36,272 nucleotides of DNA, taken from an uncultured Gemmatimonadota bacterium (lineage in GTDB: Bacteria; Gemmatimonadota; Gemmatimonadetes; Gemmatimonadales; Gemmatimonadaceae). The stretch spans positions 1 through 36,272 of the forward strand of contig CAITQY010000171.1 of NCBI GenBank assembly GCA_903894655.1, written 5' to 3'. A model generated the notes under the pieces. The model ran no database searches. It was not told the DNA's origin and was given only the letters and a program-made list of their open reading frames with translations. The position numbers and the translations under genes are program-made. This document shows, in pieces, positions 7,065 through 12,887 of this stretch (its first letter is position 1; each line of letters begins with the position of its first letter).

Positions 7065-7192
7065 GCGTCAACCTCCAGCCGGTCGCAGACGCACACGGCG
7101 TCGTCGACGCGGTGCGTGCACCAGGTGAGGCTCGGCAGGTGCTCGCTGGCGGGGTGGCCGCAGACGCACGTCAGGATCACGGGGTGTGTCAT
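7061..7192 (-). CDS. 43-residue zinc-binding-like mini-protein
   Basis: ATG at 7192 overlaps the upstream TGA (ATGA), and the stop at 7063-7061 overlaps the WhiB GTG. The product contains CVCGH near residue 9, a central TWCTH and CVCD near residue 34, so five cysteines and two histidines in 43 residues. This matches a small treble-clef or knuckle, with metal binding inferred. Coupling on both sides supports that it is a real gene. Confidence 0.6.
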   Translation of the reverse strand: MTHPVILTCVCGHPASEHLPSLTWCTHRVDDAVCVCDRLEVDA

Positions 7193-7368
7193 GACTCACC
7201 ACCGAGGTCGAGGCTGTCGAGGTCGTCCTCGCAGCAGCGAGGCGAGCAGTAGTGCAGCGTCACGTCGCCGCCGTGGTCGGCGTCGTTGTGCTGGGTGACG
7301 GTGAGCCAGCCCGCGCCGGGCGCAAAGGGTGCGGTCGCGTCGCACACATCGCAGGAGAAGAGGCGCAT
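7189..7368 (-). CDS. 59-residue zinc-finger-like protein
   Basis: The product starts MRLFSCDVCDATAPF and has a second cysteine group YCSPRCCEDD near residue 44, giving a C-x2-C ... C-x3-C arrangement typical of small actinophage zinc fingers. ATG at 7368 shares a base with the upstream TGA (TGATG). A longer start at GTG 7377 is possible but has no advantage. The acidic C-terminus may make it a protein rather than DNA binder. Function unknown. Confidence 0.6.
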   Translation of the reverse strand: MRLFSCDVCDATAPFAPGAGWLTVTQHNDADHGGDVTLHYCSPRCCEDDLDSLDLGGES

Positions 7369-7790
7369 CAGTACCACCCGTACTGACCGCTAGCCGCGCG
7401 GCCCTGCCAGCGCGACCACGCCGTGCACGGGTCGCCGTAGGACACTCGGATGTAGCGGAGGCCCCAGCGAATCTGAGTCGTGGTGTTGGTGCGCCAGTCA
7501 CGGCCGGCGCTCGCCATCTTGCGGCCGGGGTGAGCCTGCGGGATGCCCCACGTCGAGTACCCGTCGCCGTTGTTGGCGTTCCAGCGCCATCCGCTCTCGT
7601 GACTCCAGAGGGCCACCAGGCATCGCCACTGCCCGCCGCCGTTGGCTGCCGATGGGCGCCAGCCGTAAGCGCGCGCCTGGTACTTCGCCTCGGCCTTCGC
7701 CTGCGCTTGCGTGCCGCGGTACAGGTCGGTGTGTACGGGCGCGGCGGGCGTGAGCGCAACCGCACCGGCGAGGATGATCGCGGCGATCAT
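7368..7790 (-). CDS. secreted lysozyme/transglycosylase-like protein in the early region
   Basis: This 140-residue protein opens MIAAIILAGAVALTPAAP, a plausible signal peptide or membrane anchor. The mature part carries CLVALWSHESGWRWNANN (Glu in SHESGW as likely catalytic residue), YSTWGIPQAHPGRKMASAG and TQIRWGLRYIRVSYGDPCTAW, the plan of the actinobacterial lytic transglycosylase-like (goose-lysozyme/Rpf-like) fold. It would cleave peptidoglycan outside the membrane. It is not with the lysis genes (15.4-16.9 kb) but among DNA-metabolism genes. Roles in infection, exclusion or envelope remodelling are open. Confidence 0.7.
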   Translation of the reverse strand: MIAAIILAGAVALTPAAPVHTDLYRGTQAQAKAEAKYQARAYGWRPSAANGGGQWRCLVALWSHESGWRWNANNGDGYSTWGIPQAHPGRKMASAGRDWRTNTTTQIRWGLRYIRVSYGDPCTAWSRWQGRAASGQYGWY

Positions 7791-8134
7791 GACTCGACCT
7801 CGAAACCGTCGAGCTCGACGAGAAGCCGGTGGAACGTGTGGCCCGACATGATCACGTAGCCGTCACCCGGCGAGCCTTTGCCGACGCGCTTGGCCCACAC
7901 GACGCGCAGCCAGGCGCCGCGCCGCTCTCCCGCGGCCTCGGCCTGCGCGACCCACTCGGCGAGCGCCATCTTCTGCACGTTCTTGGCCTCAATGACGAGG
8001 TCGTCAGAGACGCCGACGACATCGCCGCCGCCGAAATCAGCGGAGCCGGTGCGGCGGGCGGTTGGGAATGACTCGGCGAGGAAGTTGACGATGCTCGTTT
8101 CCCACGAGGTGCCCTTGGCGCGTGATTTAGACAT
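7787..8134 (-). CDS. PD-(D/E)XK resolvase-like nuclease
   Basis: The 115-residue product starts MSKSRAKGTSWETSIVNFL. The order Glu (ETSIVNFL), RTGSADFGGGDVVGV (Asp), LVIEAKN (E-x-K) and a later helix (LAEWVAQAEAAGERRG) matches phage Holliday-junction resolvase-like and VRR-NUC-like nucleases of the PD-(D/E)XK superfamily. It probably resolves branched DNA in the RecT/exonuclease pathway. ATG at 8134 overlaps the methyltransferase end by 8 nt; a GGGGCG stands upstream. An upstream in-frame start at 8152 is possible. It overlaps the next gene by 4 nt. Confidence 0.7.
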   Translation of the reverse strand: MSKSRAKGTSWETSIVNFLAESFPTARRTGSADFGGGDVVGVSDDLVIEAKNVQKMALAEWVAQAEAAGERRGAWLRVVWAKRVGKGSPGDGYVIMSGHTFHRLLVELDGFEVES

Positions 8135-9833
8135 CGCCGACGCCCCATTCATCCTCGCTGGCGGTTGGGTCTGACATCAGAATTGGTTTCCCTTCAGCGA
8201 TGGCAACGGCAGCAACCGGGAGCGGTAGGCCGTGGTGCGTTCCAGTGCCCTTCACCACGTCTTTGCGGCGTGTGAGCCACTCGTCGGGTGTTTCGCTGTT
8301 GCTCATTTGGAATGGCGTCGGCGTCGGCAGTAGCGCGGAGATGGCCGAGAGGGTGTCGGCGTCGCCTCGTCCGTTGCGCTGACCCGGTCCACCTTTTGGA
8401 CCGTCAGACGCGCGAGGCTTCGGCAGGAGTGACGGGATGTCCCAGAGGTTGTAGCCATGAGCGTTAGCCGTCACGTCTGGAGTGGAGCCGTGCTTGGCGG
8501 CCTGCGATGTCGGCGTCGGCAGCATCGCCGCCGAACGTCCGCGCAATTCGCTTGCGTCCACGAACTCGCGCGGAAGCAGTCCCTGCGCTAGCTCTAGTGC
8601 TTGCTCAAGTCCCGGCGCTGACCACTGCTGCGCTTCAACCATTGAGGCCCGCGAGTTGCGAGAGCTGGCGACACGTGGCGTCGGCAGTAGCGCGCCGGTG
8701 TCGTGCTCGGTGGCGTCAGAGATGCCCAGCAGAAAGCGCAGGGCGAGCGCAGCCTCAGCAGGCACCACGCCATTGCCGAGTGCCTTCAGTTGCTGCGAGC
8801 GGCTCAGGCCGATGGCCGGGTCGGTGACGTGCCCGGCGGGGAGCATCATCATCCACTCCACAAACGCGGGCGATAGGCGTGGGCCGTTCTTGCCGGGCTC
8901 AGTGGGCGCGGGCGCAGGTCGGCCGAGCGCGACCTCGTGGCGCCGGATGGCGTCGGCGTAAGGTCCGAAGTCGGTCACGGCGTGTCGTCCGTGAACGTCA
9001 CCGCGAGCGTGTTCAGCGGCAGGCTGTTCCTCAGCCATTGGCTCGGGCCTGCCGTGTTCGCGGCGTCCTGAGCGGTGGGCGTCGGGAGTAGGGAACTCGC
9101 CGCGTCGGGCTCGGGCCTCCAAACTCCGAGACTGCTGCGACCCCCCCCCCAGCCGGTACTTGTGCGCCGACGCGTCAGGCGTCGGGAGAAGGTCTAGAGC
9201 GACAGGATCGCGTTCGGCAGACTGCTGTAGTCCGTGCCCGGCTGCGCCAGTCCCCGCGAGTGGTCGGCTACCGGCGTCGGCAGGCTCGGCGATGATGAAG
9301 ACTCGGGCGCGACCGTGGCACGCTCCAGCGTCGGCAGCTCGTACAGTCGTCCAGCGCGCGTCATACCCGAGCGCGGCCAGGTCTGCACAAACGGCTCCGA
9401 GTGCCCGCACAGCGTCTGCTGCGTCGTCTCCCAAACACAACGCGCAGGGTTCCACGTCGCCAGCGGCTCGCGCGCTAAGGATTCCGAGGACATTCTCGAT
9501 CACAACCAATCGGGGTCGGAGGACGTTGACGGCGTAGGCCATGTGTGACCACAGACCCGAGCGGGTGCCTGGCCGAAGCCCTGCACGCTTGCCGGCGTGG
9601 CTCAAGTCTTGGCACGGGAAACCGCCAGTGATGATGTCGACGGGCTCAACCGAACTCCAGTCAACCGTGGTCACGTCGTGGTGGTTCGGCACGTCGGGCC
9701 AGTGGTGGGCGAGGATCGCGGCGGGCGCCTTGTCGAACTCCACGTGCCATGCCACCGACGAGCCGGGAATGACATCCATCACGGCGAGGTCAAGGCCGCC
9801 ATAGCCCGAGAAGAGTGAGCCGATGCGCGTCAT
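8127..9833 (-). CDS. C5 cytosine DNA methyltransferase with an LPTP-module tail
   Basis: This protein has 568 residues. Motif I FSGYGGLD (8-15), catalytic PCQ (Cys74), ENV (113-115), motif VIII variant HGRARVF (173-179; QRRRRVF is usual) and motif X GNGVVP (353-358) identify an S-adenosylmethionine C5-MTase, preceded by the target-recognition stretch FGPYADAIRRHEVALGRP. Modules LLPTP recur at 215 and, after motif X, from about 380 to 520 (LLPTPRVAS, MLPTPTSQ, LLPKPRASDG, LLPTPTPF). Between residues 228 and 231 lies a G10 tract. A second ORF is embedded in another frame (9194-9493). The stop TAA overlaps the nuclease start. It may protect phage DNA or label host DNA; target sequence unknown. 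Confidence 0.85.
   Translation of the reverse strand: MTRIGSLFSGYGGLDLAVMDVIPGSSVAWHVEFDKAPAAILAHHWPDVPNHHDVTTVDWSSVEPVDIITGGFPCQDLSHAGKRAGLRPGTRSGLWSHMAYAVNVLRPRLVVIENVLGILSARAAGDVEPCALCLGDDAADAVRALGAVCADLAALGYDARWTTVRAADAGACHGRARVFIIAEPADAGSRPLAGTGAAGHGLQQSAERDPVALDLLPTPDASAHKYRLGGGSQQSRSLEARARRGEFPTPDAHRSGRREHGRPEPMAEEQPAAEHARGDVHGRHAVTDFGPYADAIRRHEVALGRPAPAPTEPGKNGPRLSPAFVEWMMMLPAGHVTDPAIGLSRSQQLKALGNGVVPAEAALALRFLLGISDATEHDTGALLPTPRVASSRNSRASMVEAQQWSAPGLEQALELAQGLLPREFVDASELRGRSAAMLPTPTSQAAKHGSTPDVTANAHGYNLWDIPSLLPKPRASDGPKGGPGQRNGRGDADTLSAISALLPTPTPFQMSNSETPDEWLTRRKDVVKGTGTHHGLPLPVAAVAIAEGKPILMSDPTASEDEWGVGDV
9141..9150. repeat. homopolymer of ten C (ten G in the methyltransferase sense)
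   Basis: The run C10 at 9141-9150 reads as G10 on the minus strand and codes for Leu-Gly-Gly-Gly at about residue 228 of the methyltransferase. Loss of one G moves translation to the alternative frame that stops at 8975. It is therefore a slippage-prone point that decides which frame is read. Confidence 0.9.
9194..9493 (-). CDS. overlapping ORF inside the methyltransferase, LPTP/WPxSGMTR type
   Basis: A 99-codon frame (ATG 9493, TAG 9196-9194) lies wholly inside the methyltransferase, one base out of register. It does not look like a random shadow. It reads ETTQQTLCGHSEPF, then WPRSGMTRAGRLYELP, SSSPSLPTP and SSLPNAILSL. This arrangement I recall from segments linked to phage C5-MTases, where a W-P-x-S-G-M-x-R-x-G-x-x-Y element precedes LPTP modules. 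The same DNA codes for motif VIII in the other frame. No strong ribosome binding site precedes the ATG, so expression is unproven. M.EcoHK31I offers a precedent for a MTase with a second polypeptide in an alternative frame. Confidence 0.5.
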   Translation of the reverse strand: MSSESLAREPLATWNPARCVWETTQQTLCGHSEPFVQTWPRSGMTRAGRLYELPTLERATVAPESSSSPSLPTPVADHSRGLAQPGTDYSSLPNAILSL

Positions 9834-9866
9834 GCGACACCCGCGAAAGATTGTTGGGCTAAACCC

Positions 9867-9895
9867 TTGACTCCTGTATATACAGTGCCTAGATT
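9867..9895 (+). promoter_or_regulatory. sigma70-type promoter for the 9932 operon
   Basis: TTGACT (9867-9872) and TAGATT (9890-9895) have a 17-nt spacer. The predicted start is near 9902, leaving a leader of about 30 nt before ATG 9932. It shares the -10 hexamer TAGATT and 17-nt spacing with the promoter at 13508-13536. Confidence 0.65.
9874..9885. promoter_or_regulatory. 12-bp palindromic operator in the promoter spacer
   Basis: CTGTATATACAG is a perfect palindrome lying between the -35 and -10 elements of the 9867-9895 promoter. It is between divergent transcripts (methyltransferase on minus, 9932 operon on plus), so binding could affect both. A likely ligand is the ribbon-helix-helix protein at 10395-10529, but that is inference. 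Confidence 0.5.
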
Positions 9896-9904
9896 GAACT
9901 CATT

Positions 9905-9929
9905 AGCAACCACACCAACGAGAGGCACA
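9905..9929 (+). repeat. translation leader repeat, copy 1
   Basis: A 25-nt block with CAACCACAC at its left and the ribosome binding site GAGAGG near its right end, ending 2 nt before ATG 9932. It is 24/25 identical to 10163-10187. It is also similar to the leader before 13576 (ACAACCACAACAACT...). Confidence 0.75.
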
Positions 9930-9931
9930 CC

Positions 9932-10147
9932 ATGACTCGCACGATTGGCACCAGCGGCAAGCACACCCACGCACTCATTGACGGCACGACACTGTGCGGG
10001 GCCACGGTCACGCGCACCCTCGCGACCCGCACTCCGTTCGCAATCACTCAGTGGGCGGCAATGACATCCTTTAGTGGCGCGTGCGCCCAGTGTGTCGCCG
10101 AACTCAAGACTGACCCGACCGTAGCCAAGTACGCCAAGAATGGCTGA
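9932..10147 (+). CDS. small zinc-binding-like protein of the 9932 operon
   Basis: This 71-residue protein is the first gene of a plus-strand operon read divergently from the methyltransferase. The pattern HTHALIDGTTLCG (residues 10-23) and a late CAQCVAEL fits the small H-x(n)-C ... C-x2-C proteins common in actinophages, probably a zinc-stabilised fold. ATG 9932 has GAGAGG upstream within a leader that is repeated before the next gene. No specific function is known to me. Confidence 0.6.
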   Translation: MTRTIGTSGKHTHALIDGTTLCGATVTRTLATRTPFAITQWAAMTSFSGACAQCVAELKTDPTVAKYAKNG

Positions 10148-10162
10148 GACTCCGCAACCACA

Positions 10163-10187
10163 AGCAACCACACAAACGAGAGGCACA
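10163..10187 (+). repeat. translation leader repeat, copy 2
   Basis: This is the second copy of the 25-nt leader seen at 9905-9929, differing at one base and again ending 2 nt before the start (ATG 10190). The repeat duplicates the ribosome binding site GAGAGG for the second gene of the operon. Confidence 0.75.
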
Positions 10188-10189
10188 TT

Positions 10190-10402
10190 ATGAGCACTCA
10201 ATACATCGGACAGACCACAGTCGGCGTTCAGGTCAACGACGACGGCTCGATTTCGTTCACCGTCTACCTCTCCGAGATGGAAGACGTGCTCGACAACGTC
10301 GGCAACCTCGCCCCCGTGGCCGACCGCCTCGCCATAGAAGAGGCCATCACCTTTGAGCGGCCGTTCACCGTCGTGTCTGACATTGAGGTCGTCAATGGCT
10401 AG
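10190..10402 (+). CDS. hypothetical acidic protein
   Basis: This 70-residue protein starts MSTQYIGQTTVGVQVNDDGS and is rich in beta-prone stretches and acidic residues. It has no cysteine, no membrane segment and no recognisable motif. The start follows the repeated leader (10163-10187), and the end overlaps the ribbon-helix-helix gene by 8 nt, so the two are co-translated. It could be a partner of that regulator or an anti-host protein; neither is shown by the sequence. Confidence 0.55.
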   Translation: MSTQYIGQTTVGVQVNDDGSISFTVYLSEMEDVLDNVGNLAPVADRLAIEEAITFERPFTVVSDIEVVNG

Positions 10403-10529
10403 CACGCCGCTGCGCGCCATTCGGGTCTGCGAGCAGTTGTGGGCAGCAGCACGGGAGAAGGCTGAACGTGACGGCACGAACGTCACCGCTGTGATCCGCG
10501 CGGCACTGGAGCAGTACATAGCGGAGTGA
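10395..10529 (+). CDS. ribbon-helix-helix DNA-binding protein
   Basis: This 44-residue protein reads TPLRAIRVCEQLWAAAREKA, then ERDGTNVTAVIRAALEQYIAE. A beta strand, a helix, a Gly-containing turn (DGTNVT) and a second helix form the Arc/CopG fold, with Arg4/Ile6-type residues placed on the strand that enters the major groove. Members are small dimeric repressors. ATG 10395 overlaps the upstream gene. It would bind palindromic operators such as CTGTATATACAG (9874-9885) in its own promoter. It ends 1 nt from the convergent gene at 10531. Confidence 0.75.
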   Translation: MASTPLRAIRVCEQLWAAAREKAERDGTNVTAVIRAALEQYIAE

Positions 10530-10530
10530 G

Positions 10531-10677
10531 TCACGCGAGCGCCTCGTCGAGCGCGGCGAGGATGGTGTCGACCTCGGGCGCCGACAGGAACATGCCCATA
10601 TCGGTGGCCGCGTCGATGTAGGCGCGCACGCGCTCAACGACCGCGCGCGGGACCTCGACATACTCGACCTCGGTCAT
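10531..10677 (-). CDS. small acidic helical protein
   Basis: A 48-residue frame from ATG 10677 (overlapping the TGA of the upstream gene, ATGA) to TGA at 10533-10531. The product is MTEVEYVEVPRAVVERV followed by amphipathic helices and an acidic end (VDTILAALDEALA). It is convergent with the ribbon-helix-helix gene. The ATGA coupling is the main support. No family is recognised. Confidence 0.5.
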   Translation of the reverse strand: MTEVEYVEVPRAVVERVRAYIDAATDMGMFLSAPEVDTILAALDEALA

Positions 10678-11033
10678 GCGCCGGTGTCCTGCCTGAGTAC
10701 CTGACCGTCAATGCAGCCGCCGTAGCAGCCGCGCATGACGGGCGTGCCGTCGTCGGCCTCGTCCTCGAGCATCGACTCGCCGCGACAGACCGGACAGAGC
10801 ACCCACTGAGCGGCGGGCATGACCAGCGACGCGTAGCCGGGATGCCTGGGCTTGCTGGCCGCGCGGTCGAGGTCGTCGGCGAGGTCGGCGAGCGCGTCGC
10901 TCATGATCCGCAACTGATTCGCGTAGCCGGTCACCTTGACCTGGCCGTCGATGAGCAGCGAGCCGGTCGGCGCGCGGCTTGGGTCGCGGCTGAACGACAC
11001 GTCGAACGGGAGGACGAGCTCGACGGCGGCCAT
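10674..11033 (-). CDS. early protein with a C-terminal cysteine ribbon
   Basis: This 119-residue protein opens MAAVELVLPFDVSFSRDPSR. The last 45 residues contain CPVCRGE and GCYGGCIDG, a DnaJ-type C-x2-C-x-G-x-G-like zinc ribbon, after a helical ADLADDLDRAASK stretch. Its start shares TGATG with the membrane peptide upstream, and its end couples to the 10531 gene. The role is unknown; zinc-mediated binding to nucleic acid or protein is inferred. Confidence 0.55.
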   Translation of the reverse strand: MAAVELVLPFDVSFSRDPSRAPTGSLLIDGQVKVTGYANQLRIMSDALADLADDLDRAASKPRHPGYASLVMPAAQWVLCPVCRGESMLEDEADDGTPVMRGCYGGCIDGQVLRQDTGA

Positions 11034-11170
11034 CAGAGGTCCCAGCCGGGGACGCCGTACTTGGCGGTGACCATGCCCGCGAGAAGGAGCGCCGTCCAGA
11101 TGGCCGAAAGTACGACCCGGCCCCTGAACGTCAGTCTGAGATTGGGCTCACACTTTGTACCTATTGTCAT
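11033..11170 (-). CDS. 45-residue single-pass membrane peptide
   Basis: ATG 11170 to TGA 11035-11033. The sequence contains one hydrophobic segment (residues 19-38, VVLSAIWTALLLAGMVTAKY) after a basic N-terminus, so a single-pass membrane protein is likely. Its stop overlaps the next ATG by one base. It is the first gene of the leftward early block. A weak pair, TTGTTA and TTGATT, lies 17 nt apart upstream on the minus strand. Function unknown. Confidence 0.5.
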   Translation of the reverse strand: MTIGTKCEPNLRLTFRGRVVLSAIWTALLLAGMVTAKYGVPGWDL

Positions 11171-11358
11171 TGGCTCGCTCTCGGGTGATGCTGAGAGATG
11201 AGCAGGAAATCAAGGCTTGCTACCCGTCAGTAACAAGTCCAGCCCTTGCTCACCTACCAGGAAGGGGTTGGTGACATGTTCAGTAGTACCGCGCTCGTCG
11301 TCCGAACGGGTGACAAACACGCACAAGATTGTGGCCCAATTCACGTAGCACACATCGG

Positions 11359-11386
11359 GGCCAATGTGATGTGCAACACACTGGCC
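11359..11386. repeat. imperfect inverted repeat upstream of the integrase
   Basis: GGCCAATGTG (11359-11368) pairs with CACACTGGCC (11377-11386) at 9 of 10 positions, with an 8-nt loop. It lies in a segment rich in CACA/TGTG words and may be part of attP or a regulator site. Confidence 0.35.
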
Positions 11387-11439
11387 GATCACACATTTGT
11401 GCTAGTAGGCGAAACGTCCACGGCGCATGGGCCGGAGAG

Positions 11440-11453
11440 CCCCCCCCCCCCCC
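11440..11453. repeat. homopolymer of fourteen C upstream of the integrase
   Basis: C14 is directly visible at 11440-11453, 75 bp before the chosen integrase start. It is long enough to vary in length during replication or sequencing. Confidence 0.9.
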
Positions 11454-11527
11454 TCGTTCCGGTCTGTCGCCGTCCGCTATCTGGGGGACAGAGTGCGACT
11501 ACAGGCATCCGGCGAGGGGTGCTTGAG

Positions 11528-12373
11528 ATGGGGGACCTGATGGAACGCACAAGTCCGGCAGTCTTCCCGTCGGGTGTCGCCTCGACGCAGCAATGCGTCG
11601 AGGCACTCACTCACTACCGCAGAATCCGCGGCCACTCCGAGCGCACCATCGCCCTGGACACGTGGATCCTCAACGCGCTGCCGTGCGAGCCCGAGCTCGC
11701 GACCGTCGCCGACCTCGAGGCGATCATCGTGCGGAACAAGAACGCTTCGAGCCGCTCGACCTACGCGTCGCGGCTCCACTCGATCTACGCCGCGCTCCGG
11801 CAGCTCGGGCTCATCGCGACTGTGGTCGACACGTTGATCCCGCGACTGCGCGCACCAGCGGGCAGTCCGCGCCCGTTGAGCGACGACCAGGTGAACACGC
11901 TCATGGCCGAGCTCGATCCCTACTTCGCCGACGTGGTGAGGTGCGGCCTGCTCGCCGGTACTCGCTCGATGGAGGTGCACGCGATGCGCGGGACCGACCT
12001 GACGCACGGGCACCGCGGCCCCGAGCTGCTGCTGCACGGCAAGGGGAAGAAGGACGCGAGCATCCCGTGCCACCCGCGCCTCGTGCAGATGATCGAGGAC
12101 TACGGGACGCTCGGCCGACTCTTCACGCGCTGGTCGACGCCCGCGAACCTGTCGTCGGCGATGTCGAAGAAGATGGGCGAGATTCTTAAAGACGAGAGCG
12201 TCACCTACCACCAGTGCCGGCACACGTTCGGCACGAACGTGATGCGCGCAGCAGACAATGACCTCCTCTTGGCGAGTTCACTGCTCAGGCACACCAACGT
12301 CGCGACGAGTGCCATCTATATCAAACTCGCCGATGACCGGCCTAGACTGGCCATCGACCGGCTAGCCGGATGA
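11528..12373 (+). CDS. int: tyrosine-type site-specific integrase
   Basis: This 281-residue protein has the catalytic set R146 (AGTRSMEV), K172 (HGKGKKD), H228-x-x-R231 (YHQCRHTFG), H255 (LLRHTNVATSAIY) and nucleophile Tyr264. It has a core-binding SAM-like N-terminus (residues 20-110) but no clear arm-binding domain, so it is of short XerC-like length. ATG 11528 is chosen; GAGGGG stands upstream. ATG 11540, with GGGGG upstream, is an alternative. It would integrate and excise the prophage at attP. No excisionase is obvious nearby. Confidence 0.93.
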   Translation: MGDLMERTSPAVFPSGVASTQQCVEALTHYRRIRGHSERTIALDTWILNALPCEPELATVADLEAIIVRNKNASSRSTYASRLHSIYAALRQLGLIATVVDTLIPRLRAPAGSPRPLSDDQVNTLMAELDPYFADVVRCGLLAGTRSMEVHAMRGTDLTHGHRGPELLLHGKGKKDASIPCHPRLVQMIEDYGTLGRLFTRWSTPANLSSAMSKKMGEILKDESVTYHQCRHTFGTNVMRAADNDLLLASSLLRHTNVATSAIYIKLADDRPRLAIDRLAG

Positions 12374-12390
12374 CAACTAGGGGGAATGTG

Positions 12391-12834
12391 ATGAGTTGGT
12401 TCACGCGCAAGCCGAAGGCGCCGAAAGCGTTCTACCTGAAGAAGGAGAGGTTTTATCAGTCGTGCCGACCCAGCGTCACGGACGATGCTGCAGTGTTTGC
12501 TTGCATCTCGCCGCACATTCCAGACTGGCGGATGCACAAGGACATTGAGATACCGATGTCGGTGATTTCTGCGGCGACGAACTACCAAGTTTGGATCAAA
12601 GGAAAGCGGGTGGGTGTAATTGGCGAGGATGCAATTGACACGATTCCACCGCTGCTCGCCCGTTGCGAGGCTCTTGGGGTCAAGCAGCTCGTGTTCCCTG
12701 GCCTCGTGTTTTGGGACAAAAAATCCGGGCCGTTTGGCCTCCGCATTTGGCTCCCCAAAGTTGACCTAGTGCCAACAATTGAGTTGCACCTAACTCCGCA
12801 GGAGCCTGCATTCAGGCTCAGCGATCAGACCTAA
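12391..12834 (+). CDS. hypothetical gene after the integrase, lower GC
   Basis: This 147-residue protein starts MSWFTRKPKAPKAFYLKKERF, with AGGGGG 7 nt before ATG 12391. An in-frame ATG at 12370 (overlapping the integrase TGA) is an alternative start. It has a basic N-terminus and a beta-rich body (YQVWIKGKRVGVIGEDAIDTIP ... VKQLVFPGLVFWDKKSGPFG). Codon use is visibly less GC3-rich than its neighbours, which suggests later acquisition. No family recognised. Its position beside the integrase fits a prophage-expressed cargo gene, for example in exclusion or immunity, which is inference. Confidence 0.55.
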   Translation: MSWFTRKPKAPKAFYLKKERFYQSCRPSVTDDAAVFACISPHIPDWRMHKDIEIPMSVISAATNYQVWIKGKRVGVIGEDAIDTIPPLLARCEALGVKQLVFPGLVFWDKKSGPFGLRIWLPKVDLVPTIELHLTPQEPAFRLSDQT

Positions 12835-12887
12835 GGCGCTAGCCCCACAGCCAGGGCGTTCCGAGTTGTCGGTAGAAACACAGAAGA

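Larger units (their letters stand above)
11171..11527. other. 357-bp non-coding region before the integrase, likely attP and promoter region
   Basis: This is the largest gene-free stretch in the window. It holds short inverted repeats (notably 11359-11386 and CACATTTGTG near 11392), a run of 14 C (11440-11453), and lies between divergent genes. Tyrosine integrases usually have attP beside them, so the attachment site is most likely here, though I see no tRNA-like core. An in-frame upstream extension of the integrase exists but has no coding character. Confidence 0.4.

Noticed and set aside
9830..10534. A 234-codon open frame on the minus strand upstream of the methyltransferase
   Set aside because: It is antisense to three plus-strand genes with good ribosome sites, one of which is a clear ribbon-helix-helix protein, and its product lacks any recognisable fold.
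11210..11392. A 60-codon minus-strand frame in the pre-integrase region
   Set aside because: No ribosome site or family likeness, and it lies over dyads of the control region.
11246..11527. An in-frame N-terminal extension of the integrase running through the C14 tract
   Set aside because: It has no integrase-like domain and depends on the exact length of a homopolymer; good ribosome sites stand before 11528 and 11540, where the core-binding domain begins.
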